From assembly GCA_033439765.1 (NCBI GenBank), contig JAULSN010000004.1, positions 3,482,001 to 3,546,000 on the forward strand: a stretch of 64,000 nt of DNA, read 5' to 3'. Positions 12,021 to 22,105 of this stretch are shown piece by piece; position 1 is the stretch's first letter, and each line of letters starts with the position of its first letter. Source of the DNA: Lasiosphaeria ovina (taxonomy: Eukaryota > Ascomycota > Sordariomycetes > Sordariales > Lasiosphaeriaceae). Position numbers and translations under genes: made by a program. Below the pieces are notes generated by a model that saw nothing but the letters and a program-made list of their open reading frames with translations, did not search any database and was not told the origin of the DNA.

Positions 12021-15000
12021 ATGGGGATTTCATCCTACCTCGACCCACGATACCGTTTGGCCATTCCTGATACTCCCCCCGAGCTGCTCACTCCCGACTC
12101 GTCCACATATTCGTCGTCCACGCAGTTCGAGGAGAGGTCCTGGAACCCACCTGCTCCTCCATCACCGCCTATGTCCAACTATGACCCGGCCGCCAAGGCA
12201 AGCGAAGCGTCGTCCGGGAAGGGTCCCGATGAGACACAGGCCCGGAGGGACCTGGGCGGCGACCAAAACGCTTCTCGGCAGCAGCTTCCATCTCTGAGCA
12301 GCCTCTTTGGCCCGCCGCCCTCCTCGGCCCGGTCCTTCCACTCGCCTCTTTCAGACCGGCCAGGCTCCTACGCATCCAACTCGCCACTCGACCGTCCACA
12401 TGGGTCACCAGCTTCTGAACATAGGCCGTATTCCTCGTCATCTTACTTTCCGCCATCAACATCGGTACCCTCCATCTCCCAACCCCGTAGTGCGCGGGAT
12501 ACGAGGTTCCAGGAGCGGCCCCCTTTTCCATCGCTCTCGCGGGCCTTCCCAGGGCCTCTTTCGCCTCACTCTAGAGACGCAGAGCGACAGAGGCCAGAGA
12601 TGCGTTCAGAGTCGAGTACAAGTAGCCCATGGTCGGCAACCCATGACCGGGACTACTCGTTTGGCAGCCGCGAGTCCCCGGCGTACAAGTCGGTTCCGGA
12701 GCGATTCCCTGCCCATCTGCCTGGGGCAGGCCGTGAGGAAGACCAGAGAGCGAATTTGCGGGAGCAGATGACGCTCCAGACTCCAGGGCACGCCCTTCCT
12801 GCCACTCCAGCAAGCACGGTCACTTCGGAGGGTCTTCCGGCGCTAGGCCCAAAGATTTGGACAGGCACGCATTTCCTCCCACGTTTCGTTCGATCCGCCG
12901 AAGTTCCTGGAGAGGGCATGTGCTATTTTTACGATGACGGGACTCATTGCAAGACGGTGATTGACGGCGAGGCCGTCAACATGCTCTGGGGTGTCACGAA
13001 AGCCGGCAAGCCTCGCAAGAGGCTTGCCATTGCGTGTGTCACTTGCCGTGAAAAAAAGATCAAGTGCGACCCGGACTATCCGCGATGCGTGCAGTGCGAG
13101 AAATTTGGCCGGGTCTGCAAGTTTAAGAACGCGTAAGTTGCAAGCCTCCCTCGTAGGGGCGCGTGTCGTTCTATGCATAATATCCGTCTAATACCCAAGA
13201 CCCATGCTCTATAGCCCACGAGGCGGACATAACACGTCCCCTTCGACCCCACCGGCCGAACTCGACGACTCCCGCCGGCTTGGTAACTTCATTAGGCCTC
13301 CGCCGGACCACGGCAGGCCAAGCACGGGCGTCGGCAGCCACTCAAGCGAGTCAGTCTCGCCCCAGATAGGTCATCGCCCCGCGAGCCCCGACAACGCATC
13401 GGCTGTCCCTCACAAGCGGCTACGGGTTGGCTATGAACACTTCACGCCGACAGTGAGGTCGCGTTCGCCCATGGGCCCGACGCCCGACACGGCGCCGTCC
13501 ACGTTATCGTGGCACCAGCCACAGGAGCTGCCTCGTATTCACGAGGATGTCCTGTGCAGAGCTTGGCAAACAGACCCGTATGTCTCCGACCCTCAGTCCG
13601 TGACCAGCACTATATCATCCTTCTTCGTCCACACCGATGCCACGGCACTCCGCTTCCTCCCCGAGAAGGTGTACAAGTCCTGGGTTCAGAACAGCGCTCA
13701 CAGAAAGTCCCCAGAAGACCTGATGCTCGTGTATAGCATCCTCGCCGCCGGCGTAGCTCTGTCAGGTGGGCCCAGGGAAATTGCCCACCAGTACTCGCAG
13801 GTTGCGCGCTACGCGACGGAGCATGCCCCCCTCGCTGTGCAGCTTGTGCACGCGAGGATCGTGCTCTCCCTCTACTACTTTGCCGTCTCGCGGACGGGCG
13901 ACGGTAACGACATGTCGAGCGCGGCCATCTCGGCTGCAACATGTCTACAATTGAACCTGGAGCTGGATAAGTCTCAAGATGGGGCCATGGCGGCCTTTCC
14001 TTACGGTTTAACGAGGGCGGGCTACGCAGAGTGTAGGAGAAGAACGTTTTGGTCTTGCTTTCTGCTTGAGCGGCTGAATGGGCTGTTTCCCACACGCGTC
14101 GCCATCATCAACGCCGAGGACATTTTTATCCGCCTCCCGGCCGAGACGAGAAGCTTTGAGGAGCAGTTGGGGGTGGCGGCACCTGCCTTCGAGCCCAACA
14201 TGTGCTCCCGAGAACAGTATCGACTCGGGGTGGGAATTATGGGCTATCTAATACAGGTCGTGGCCATCTGGGGAGACGTCATGACCTCCATTTATAGGGT
14301 TAAGCACCGGAACACGTACCACGACTTCGAGTTTGCCGATTTCTACCGACAAGTCATGTCGCGGCTTGAGGACTGGAATGCGTCGCTCCCGCAGCCACTC
14401 GTGTTCTCGTCGGCCCCCATCGACTCGGTTGAGAGGGAGGACCAGGGGGCTTGGATACTGATGCATCTCGTTTTCCACCTGACGATGGTCAAGCTGCACC
14501 GGCACGTGCACCCGCGCTTCCTCACGACGTCGTTACGGGATCAATATGCGCAGACGGCGCACGACCATTCTCGCAGGATTCTCGACGTTATGGGTGCAGT
14601 GGCCAAGGACAGCAACATAGGCCGCTCAAGCATGCCTCCCCCGTTTTCCAGCCTCGCCATTCTCGAAGCGATGGACGTGTTGTCAGCCGAAGGCGCGGTT
14701 GGAGACCTCCCGGGCCTGGTTGACGGTCTGGCCATTGCGCGCAGTGTTTTGGAGGTTCTGGGCACCGTGTGGGAGGATGCAAAGATGCACCAAGTAGCTC
14801 TGGACCACCGGCTCGACAAACTCGCAAACCTCCGCGACACCTCGGCCGGACGCGGCGCTGTGGGCTCTTCGATAAAAGGGATTCGCCTATTCAACAACAC
14901 TGAGGATTTGAGGGCAGGGACGGAAAAAAGATTGCCAGCAGGACCATGCTGGCAGATGGCGGATGCGTTGGAGGGTCGGTTCCCGCGAGAGATGGATTGC

Positions 15001-15039
15001 GTCTACACGAGCCTCACGACAGTTTCGATATACGTATAA
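12021..15039 (+). CDS. Zn2Cys6 transcription factor with fungal middle homology region, RosA/NosA-like
   Basis: Probable nuclear DNA-binding regulator of 978 residues. Exons are 12021-13132 and 13215-15039; the 82-nt intron has a GTAAGT donor, a CTAAT-like branch and an ATAG acceptor, and joins the Ala codon after the zinc cluster in frame. Residues 1-330 are Ser/Pro-rich and probably disordered. A conserved block (about 285-335) precedes a binuclear cluster with Cys339, 342, 349, 356, 359 and 366 (C-x2-C-x6-C-x6-C-x2-C-x6-C). Residues about 500-760 form the helical fungal-specific region, with an RRRTFWSCFLLERLNG segment. A zinc cluster in mid-protein rather than at the N-terminus, preceded by a conserved block, recalls the RosA/NosA regulators of sexual development in Aspergillus; that link is from memory and is not proven. 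The 12 kb gene-free upstream region fits a heavily regulated developmental gene. Confidence 0.9.
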
Positions 15040-15455
15040 CGATACCATGACCAACACAAAAAACAAAGAAGGCCCTATCCGAGTGCGGAAGGGAATAATA
15101 CGGGGCTAGTTTTTCATTTATTCATTTGGATGCATCCCTTCGCTTCGACAACTGTTTTATATACACGTCCCTTACACATACATATATATGTATGTCTTTG
15201 TACATTTTAGGCGGCTGGCAGGTTGGGTTCAAACAAGCATAGTTGCGAGGGGCGTTTGTTATTCTTGCCTTTTGGGGGCCTCAAAAGAGACGGGGAGCGG
15301 AAAGAGAGGAGAGGGACAAGCATCATGAGCATATAGCGATGACTGAAATATAATCCCTCTGCATCTGGCCGAATTGCCTGGCACTGGCACCACTTACCTC
15401 GCCTCACCTCGAAAAGGGGGTGGGGGGTTAAACTCGGGATTTATTACTGCAGGCC

Positions 15456-15480
15456 TGTACTGTACTGTACTGTACTGTAC
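15456..15480. repeat. TGTAC x5 tandem repeat
   Basis: Five perfect pentamers, about 420 bp after the regulator's stop codon. Confidence 0.85.
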
Positions 15481-16352
15481 ATGTAACCTAAGGCACCTCA
15501 AGTGTGTGTGGTGTGCATGTCGGGAGGATTTGACAAGTGACAGACAGTGACAGCACTGGATGGATATTGATTGATTGATTGTCACTCACACCCACCCGTT
15601 GTGGGATTTCCTCACCGCTTCGTTTACCTTATTGATGTAGCCTTTCAGATATTGATCATGTCAGGGAAGCCGTGTTGAAGCTGAAGATGGAATCTAAAAC
15701 GGCCGCAATATCTCCGACTTATATTGCTTGCGAGGTCCTTGTCTGCCGCCTCGCTGCCGCTGTCGCTGCCGTGTAGCCTCGGAAACAGGAATAACTTACC
15801 TACCCGACCTTTCTATACATACCTACTATGCACTTTCCGAATGTTGAGTAAATCTTCAGACTCGAATGGAACCTTGCCTTCTTTTTCACTTGTCCTGTCC
15901 CCCTCCTAAGTTCCCCCCCTTCCTCCAGGGCACCCCCCAAAATTCCAATTCAAATATGCACAGCGCCGCATTTCGCCATTGCGCGATCGGGAATAGTTGA
16001 TTCGGTTGCGATTGGCTCTCTGTCTTATTCTCGCCCCACAAAAGAAGGTACACACACTGGAAGTGAAGTGATGGAACGATGCAGGTGCTGCTTGCTGCTT
16101 GCTGCACCCGCGCTTTCCCTGCCAGGCGCCTCAGATAACCAAAGGTGCCCAGAGCAAAAAAAAAAGAAGAAAAAAAGAGGAAGCTGGCCCGGCAAGACCA
16201 GCCCAGCCCAGGGTTTCGTTCGCTGTTTTCTTCTAGCCTCGTTCTAGAAGGAAACCCCGCGCCGCACTTTACACGTGTAGATTATCACACAGCCATCTCA
16301 TCACACACTCCACACACACAGGGTCGTATCGGGAATCCGATTTCGCATTCCA

Positions 16353-16370
16353 ACGCGCGCGCGCGCGTGC
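16353..16370. repeat. CG dinucleotide tract
   Basis: A run of about eight CG dinucleotides, about 1 kb upstream of WDR83. Confidence 0.75.
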
Positions 16371-17369
16371 CGGCTGTCCGTCACTCTGTCTGGCTGTCAG
16401 TCGGTTGGGTTCGTATAGCTTTTTTTTAACCAATTGTTACAGTATTGCTTTTTGCGTTTGCCCCAACCTGCCCGCCTACCCCCCCGGGCCCCAGCCGTCC
16501 GCCTGCCTGCCTGCCTTCCTTCGGTGTGACGTGACGTTGCAATGGAGAACGGAGCTGGGAAGGGAAACAAGATAGTATACTGATGAGTACTACCTGATAC
16601 ATACAGGACATACGTGGAATAATACAAAGTGTATACAAGAAGTGCAAGTAAAGCCGCGCAGTTCGACGCCGACGCCGTACAGTTTGAGCGAGGAGTGGTG
16701 TGGGGGCGCGTCCATCTATACCGTGCGTGGGCTGGGTGGATAAGGTATGTATCCCGCCGGTTGGTTTGGGGGGGGGGGCGTGTGAATACCTAACCTTCCT
16801 ACCTTATTCAGTACCTTGGACCAGAAGCGAGAAACAACTGCAGCCGTGCCTTTTTCCAACACACACACACACACACAAACACAGACACACACGCACTGTA
16901 GGAATCGTTCAATTCCAAACTCATGCGGATTACATAGTCCTAGGCAATTAATTCGGGCACTGATCACTTCGCAGCCAAGAGCCCCGAGCCCCCCCCCAAA
17001 AAAAGGGTCATTAGAGCCAATTGCATTGGAGGTCGCTATTGCATGCGGTATTGTGAAATACGATACATATAACAAACACAACACAACACAACATATCGTC
17101 ACACATCACACTTCGCAACTCAACACACAAACACATACACTCGGCTACGCTAGGCTGGTGAAAGGGTATCTACGTCAGCCTTGGTGCAAACGCGGGCTGC
17201 AAAAGCCAAGGTTGTGAGTGTGGTGTTGGTGTTGGTGGTGGTGGGTTGTTATTGTGATGAGCTCCCGCAGCTGAATGAGTTTCTGAAGACAGACAGAGAG
17301 AAGAAACAAAACAGACAGCCTTATTGTCCGGGCAAGGCCGGAGCGGCTCTCGCCAGACAGAGACGGGCA

Positions 17370-18768
17370 ATGGATTTCCCAAGGAGGCCGCTGTCTCAGC
17401 TGCTGGGGTCGAGTGGTGAGTTTGAGCTTCATATTTATTTTCAATCTACGTATACCACAACCCCGGTTTATCTCACCGGACTGGAGAAGAGAGCATTCAT
17501 TCTTTTGTTGGATATATCTGCCCCATTGATACACCCCTTTTCCCCGCTGACCCCCACGCGCCCTTTCTGCTCACCCCCAAACAACAGGCCCCGTCCACGC
17601 CGTTAGCTACTCGGCCTCCCCGGGGACCTACATCCTCACCGGGTCGGCCGACCGCTCCATCCGGCTGTACAACCCGTCCCCCAGCAGCAACAACAACAGC
17701 AACAACAACACATCATCCTCGTCGTCATCATACATCGGCGGCGATGGCAGCAGCACAACAACGGCACCACCACCGCTGCCCGAGGGTCGGCTGATCCAAA
17801 CGTACGCGGCGCACGGGTACGAGGTGCTTGCGCTGGCGGTGGCGGGCGACAACGCGCGGTTCGCGTCGGCGGGTGGCGACCGGGCCGTGTTCCTGTGGGA
17901 CGTGGCGACAGGGCAGACGACGCGGCGCTTCGGCGGCGCGGCCGGCCACGGCGGCCGCGTCAACGCCGTGGCGTTCGGCGGCGCGGGCGACAGCCTGGTC
18001 GTCAGCGGGGGGCTCGACACGACGGTGCGCGTGTGGGACACGCGGTCCGGCGGCGGCAGTTTCGGTGGTAAACCCGTGCAGGTCCTCACGGACGCCAAGG
18101 ACGCCGTGGCGGCCGTCGCGGTGAGCGCGGCCGAGATCGTCACCGGCAGCGTCGACGGGCGCGTGCGGTCGTACGACGTGCGCATGGGCCGGCTGGTGGT
18201 TGACGTGCTGCCCGCGAGTGTTGCGAGTCTGTGCCTCGCGCGCGACGCCAAGACGGTGCTCGTCGGCGCGCTGGATAGCAAGCTGCGCTTGCTCGACCGC
18301 GCCACGGGCGCCTGCCTGCGCACGTACGCGCACCCGGCGCGCCGCAACGACGAGCTGCGCGTCCAGGCCGTGGTCGGCGGCAAGGAGCGTTTTGTTGTGG
18401 CCGGCGATGAGATGACGGCCACGGATACTACTACTACCGCTGCCGCTGAAGCAGCCGTATCCGTATCCGCATCCGACACGACGACGGTCTCCGAGACGGC
18501 AGCAGCGCCGCCGGCAGCAGCAAGGAACGAGGGCCGCATCTGGGCGTGGGACCTGCTGACGGGCAAGGTGGTGGCGCAGCTGGCGGTGCCGTGGGGAGGT
18601 GGCGGCGACGGCAACGAGGGCCGGCGGCGGGTGGTTGTGGGGCGCGACGGCAAGGAGAAGGAGCGCAGGAACGTGGTGACGTGCCTGGCGTGGAAGGAGG
18701 GCGGGTTCGGCAGCCAGTTCTGCGCCGGCGGGACGTCGGGCGTGGTCACCGTGTTTGGGGAGGGCTGA
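17370..18768 (+). CDS. WDR83: WD40 protein, WDR83/MORG1 family
   Basis: WD40 scaffold protein of 408 residues. Animal MORG1/WDR83 is found in spliceosomal complexes and also scaffolds MAP kinase modules. Exons are 17370-17415 and 17588-18768. The 172-nt intron (GTGAGT, ACAG) splits a Gly codon and joins the short N-terminus to the first repeat, which contains TGSADRSIRLYN. Later blades show GGDRAVFLWDVATGQ, SGGLDTTVRVWDTRS, TGSVDGRVRSYDVRMG and GALDSKLRLLDRATG in the order expected for MORG1; the GSVDGRVRSYDVRMG blade is especially characteristic. Two low-complexity insertions are present: an Asn/Ser-rich loop after blade 1 (17675-17790) and an Ala/Thr/Ser loop before the last blade (about 18415-18525). 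They make this protein roughly 90 residues longer than the animal family as I remember it. Third positions are very G+C-rich, which creates a long spurious antisense frame. Confidence 0.9.
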
Positions 18769-19101
18769 GACGAGATGAAACCCCAGCTGGGACGGACAGG
18801 CAGACAGAGGGGAGAGGCAGAGATAGCCGCGGCATACTTTGGCGAGGAAGAACGGCCCGAGAGAGCACAATGATACCACATAGCCGCCAACTCGAAGCTC
18901 AGTTGTTGCTTCACCCGAATAAGACTTCTTAACGAGGAACCCCAGTCTCGGACAGACAGACATCCAGTAGCAACGAGCTCTGACAACTCGTACCTTCAAA
19001 CCATGTCATTACTTTGAATCTACGTCCATTTCTCCGTTATATATATATAGGAGGTATATATCCCAAAAAGAGACGAGCCAAAAAGGTCAGAGAAGCCAAC
19101 A

Positions 19102-19106
<5 letters not shown>

Positions 19107-19134
<28 letters not shown>
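19107..19134. repeat. GACA x7 tandem repeat
   Basis: Seven perfect tetramers, followed by a degenerate copy. Confidence 0.85.
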
Positions 19135-19136
<2 letters not shown>

Positions 19137-19300
19137 GACAGACAACCTTGCGCCAGACACCCGCATTTCCTGCAGTCCCCATCCCTTTTTTTACATTCCT
19201 TGTCCCCGACATCCGTCTCTCTCTTTACCAACCAACGTATATCTATTTATTTGTTGCATGTGCCCCGTGTGTGTGTTGTATCGTTGTTGTAAGCGGTAAT

Positions 19301-19323
19301 TAGGTAGGTAGGTAGGTAGGTAG
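19301..19323. repeat. TAGG tetramer run
   Basis: About six TAGG units. It is the longest example in the window of the TAGGTAGG/CCTACCTA string that recurs in many intergenic regions. Confidence 0.8.
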
Positions 19324-19475
19324 CCAGTTCAGCAGTCCCGTCTCTTTAGGTCCCCCACCGAATAAACCAAAAGCCCCTGTCCCCAGGATGGAGAAAACAA
19401 GCAAACCAGACAGAAAAGATTTACGCCATCGCGGAATGATTAACCAGGACAAGACAAAAGACAAGTACAAGTACC

Positions 19476-19496
19476 GGGGGGGGGGGGGGGGGGGGG
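19476..19496. repeat. Poly-G run of 21
   Basis: Twenty-one consecutive G on the + strand, between two convergent genes. Its length makes the exact base count unreliable in any assembly, and it could form a G-quadruplex. Confidence 0.85.
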
Positions 19497-19703
19497 TATA
19501 CAAGAAGAACAAAAGGGGTAACTGACGCCGCAGTCCTGTAAAAACCCCCTTGTCGGTTTCTCTTCTTCGGCGGGTTTCCCTGTCTCGGCGTGCAGAGACG
19601 GGACGGGAGCACGATAAGGGGTGCCGCAGATTTGGGAAGGGTAGATTTCTTTTTTCTTCATGGCCATGAATAGGTAATCATGATTACTGATCCTGGTCAT
19701 TTT

Positions 19704-21147
19704 TTATCCCATGCCGACGTACTTGAACCAGTTAGGACGGCAGTCCTCCTTGTACAGGAACGGCTCGCCGTCGGTCAGCCTGCCCGTGACGCAGCCCTTG
19801 CATTTGGGCGAGTTGGGGCAGTTGAAGAAGGGGATATGCTGGTAGCCAATGTCGCGGAACCTAAAGAGGAAAAGTGTTAGAGTTTGTTTTTGGCGGCAGA
19901 CAACAAGCAAACCGAGGATTATTGGGAGGGGAACGAACCAGTGAATGCGGCTGACGTCTTCAAAGAGCCCCAAGGCGACACTGTGCACTGGAGCATCGCC
20001 CCAACGCTCGTAGAAGAAGCCGCCAGAGCGGTCGAGGTGGTTGAAGTAGTCCTCGTATGTCTTGCTCCGCCAGAAGCTCAGGTCGGCAATCTCAAAGTTG
20101 CTCCAGAAATGGCAGGTGGAGTAGCCTTTGGCCTTCTTGTTGTGGTCGGGGCGGCGGAGGTTGTCCGTCAGCCAGGCTTTGGCGTTGTTGGCGTGCTCGT
20201 AGTCGGGGTGGTCGGCCAGAAACTTGAGAGTCTCGGGCCACAGCGAGGGGATGGACTGGGGCGAGTCGTACAGGTTGATGGTGAAGCCGTACGTCTTGTT
20301 GTTGTCCTGCATGTAGCGGAACACGTCGTAGTCGACGTCACAGAAGAAGTGCACCTCGGGCTCGACGCGCCAGTAGTACTGCATGTCTTTCATGGCCGGG
20401 TGCTTGTAGAAGAGGCCGCTGTTCCACCGGCACATCTTGTTGTATGAGAGCATGCCGGCGTACTTCACCTCCTGGTCCTTGAGGATCTGGGCCGACTCCT
20501 TGTACAGGTTCATGTCAATCCACTCGGGCACGTCCCAGTGCTCGGCGGGGATCAGTTCTAGAGAAGAGGTGCGCTTGTGTCAGCGTGTGCCTGTGTTTGA
20601 TTCCATTCTTCTTTTCCAAGTCTTTCCGAGTCGAGATGAAAGGTGGAAGGGGTTGCTTACCATATCTGCACTCGGCGTTTGTGGCGGCACTTGTCCTCCG
20701 CTTGAATTCTTCTGTAAAGGGGACCTCGTTGAAGAAGGTCCACGGGTAGTTGAACTTGTGGTTCCAGGTGCGCTCGAGGTCGATCATGGACTCGACCATG
20801 GTCTTGAGATCCTCGTTGCGCACCAGGGCCAGCAGTGTGGCATTGATGCGCGCCGACTTCTGGGCGTTGGGCGCATACGCGTCGGATGTGCGCACCAAGA
20901 GGCCCTCGGGTTCTCCCGTCGCTGGTTACAAGGACTGATGTCAGCGGGTGTTCGTGGTCAAGACAAGCCAGGGGTCGGGGTCGGGGAGAGGAGAGGCGCG
21001 CGTACGGTCTATGTTGGGATCCCGCTCGTGGGGAGGCAGGTCGCCGTACGTCTTACGGCTCGACGAGTGGAAGATCTGGTAGATGAAGAAAAACCACATC
21101 AGGATGGCCGCCAGCCCCAGCGCCCTCACGGGGCGAGCGATGGCCAT
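19704..21147 (-). CDS. KTR/KRE2-type alpha-1,2-mannosyltransferase (GT15)
   Basis: Golgi type II membrane glycosyltransferase of 392 residues that adds mannose from GDP-mannose to protein glycans. Exons on the minus strand are 21147-21006, 20921-20661, 20557-19939 and 19860-19704. Introns are 84, 103 and 78 nt, all GT-AG with in-frame joins. The N-terminus has a short cytosolic part and a hydrophobic anchor at about residues 9-26. The GT15 core follows: RNEDLKTMVESM, NYPWTFFNEVPF, YNKMCRWNSGLF, YWRVEPEVHFFCD, the STCHFWSNFEIADL segment with the proposed nucleophile Glu, and GGFFYERWGDAPVHSVA. Conserved cysteines sit near the C-terminus. Which KTR paralogue this is cannot be decided by eye. 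The 78-nt third intron has no stop in frame, so its retention would insert 26 residues. It is transcribed divergently from the gene at 22106. Confidence 0.92.
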
Positions 21148-22105
21148 GGTCGGCGTCGACGAGGTGCAGTCCTGGCTTCGTCAGCTGCAGCGGCGGCGTG
21201 AACGTGTTCGGCAGTCTCGGTGCGAGTCGCTGTCAGTCTGGGCGGGCCTGCTTCATTTAATACTCTGCCGAGTGGTTCGTTGTTCGTTACGTATGCAATT
21301 GGTGTCGTTGGGGCGAATCCAACCGAGTCTGAGGCGCGTTGGTCGCATAATGCTCGCTGCCGCCGCCCGTGATGGATCCTCTGTTAAGCGTTGACGAACT
21401 AAATTGGGCAGGGGGGACCAGGCCAATGCATGCACCGCCGCTAGCCAGCGGTCTTGGAGGTCCAGGCCCCTGGGAAAAAATAAGGGGCCTGCCCAATCGC
21501 ACTTGGTGTCATCTGATAAGGCGATACTGTATTTCGTAGTGGGGGCCTTGGGCCATAAAGCGGGTGTCCTGGTAAATACGCGTCCGACCTCAATGTCCGG
21601 ATGGAGCCAAACCTCCAACTTGACATGTTCGCTTCCAAAAATATCTACCTAAGTCGGTTTATTTCAAACAGCGGACAAGAACATGTTGCTTCTATTCAGC
21701 ACGGAAAGTCTGAGGTCGCTTACTTTGCATTGATCCGGGCGTTCAGCAGCATACGCCTAGAACACATCCTGAGTCGCATGCCTTTCAACGACGCGTAAAG
21801 TATTCCGGACGCGTTCTTACAGCGAGCGGGTGTCTTTGCGTCGTCATCAGCGAACGACACGCAAATCCCTGGGTTTTGATACCCCTTATCCGTATACACA
21901 ACGAAAGCCGTGCATACAGGAGATTCACAGTCACATTCACATCCACATTCACATCCACATCCACATTCACATCCACATCCACATCCACATCCACATCCCA
22001 TCCACATCCACAAGTCGCCATCTGCATTCAATTGAGGGGCTTTTACGGAGGGAGTGTCCGTACAAGCAGAATGAAAGCCCGGCCCTGCGAGGCAGCTGCA
22101 GCACC
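21148..22105. promoter_or_regulatory. Divergent promoter region KTR / GCP5-like
   Basis: 958 bp between two start codons on opposite strands, so both promoters should lie here. The only clear internal structure is the CACATC-type hexamer tract close to the + strand gene. No other gene is seen. Confidence 0.6.
21932..22012. repeat. CACATC/CACATT hexamer tract in the GCP5-like leader
   Basis: About 80 bp of imperfect hexamers, ending about 95 bp before the start codon. It is open in the frame of the downstream gene, where it would read as alternating His and Ile, but there is no upstream in-frame ATG, so I treat it as untranslated leader or promoter. Confidence 0.75.

Larger units (their letters stand above)
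15040..17369. other. Intergenic region between the Zn2Cys6 regulator and WDR83
   Basis: No gene is supported. The region holds a TGTAC x5 repeat (15456-15480), an A-rich tract near 16156-16177, a CG tract (16353-16370), an interrupted CA run (about 16858-16893) and TACCTAAC/TACCTTA strings near 16785-16810. The last few hundred bases are the probable WDR83 promoter and leader. Confidence 0.6.
18769..19703. other. Convergent intergenic region WDR83 / KTR with repeats
   Basis: Both flanking genes end here. No gene is seen. The region holds GACA x7 (19107-19134), a TAGG run (19301-19323) and an uninterrupted run of 21 G (19476-19496). Confidence 0.65.

Noticed and set aside
17628..18999. Antisense frames of 452 and 423 residues over WDR83
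   Set aside because: They mirror a G+C-rich coding exon with clear WD40 repeats on the + strand and show no domain of their own.
21932..22012. CRISPR-like or other spacer-repeat array
   Set aside because: It is an uninterrupted hexamer microsatellite without spacers, in a eukaryotic genome.
21830..22105. N-terminal extension of the GCP5-like protein
   Set aside because: The frame is open but begins with GTG, contains no ATG, and consists largely of a hexamer repeat.
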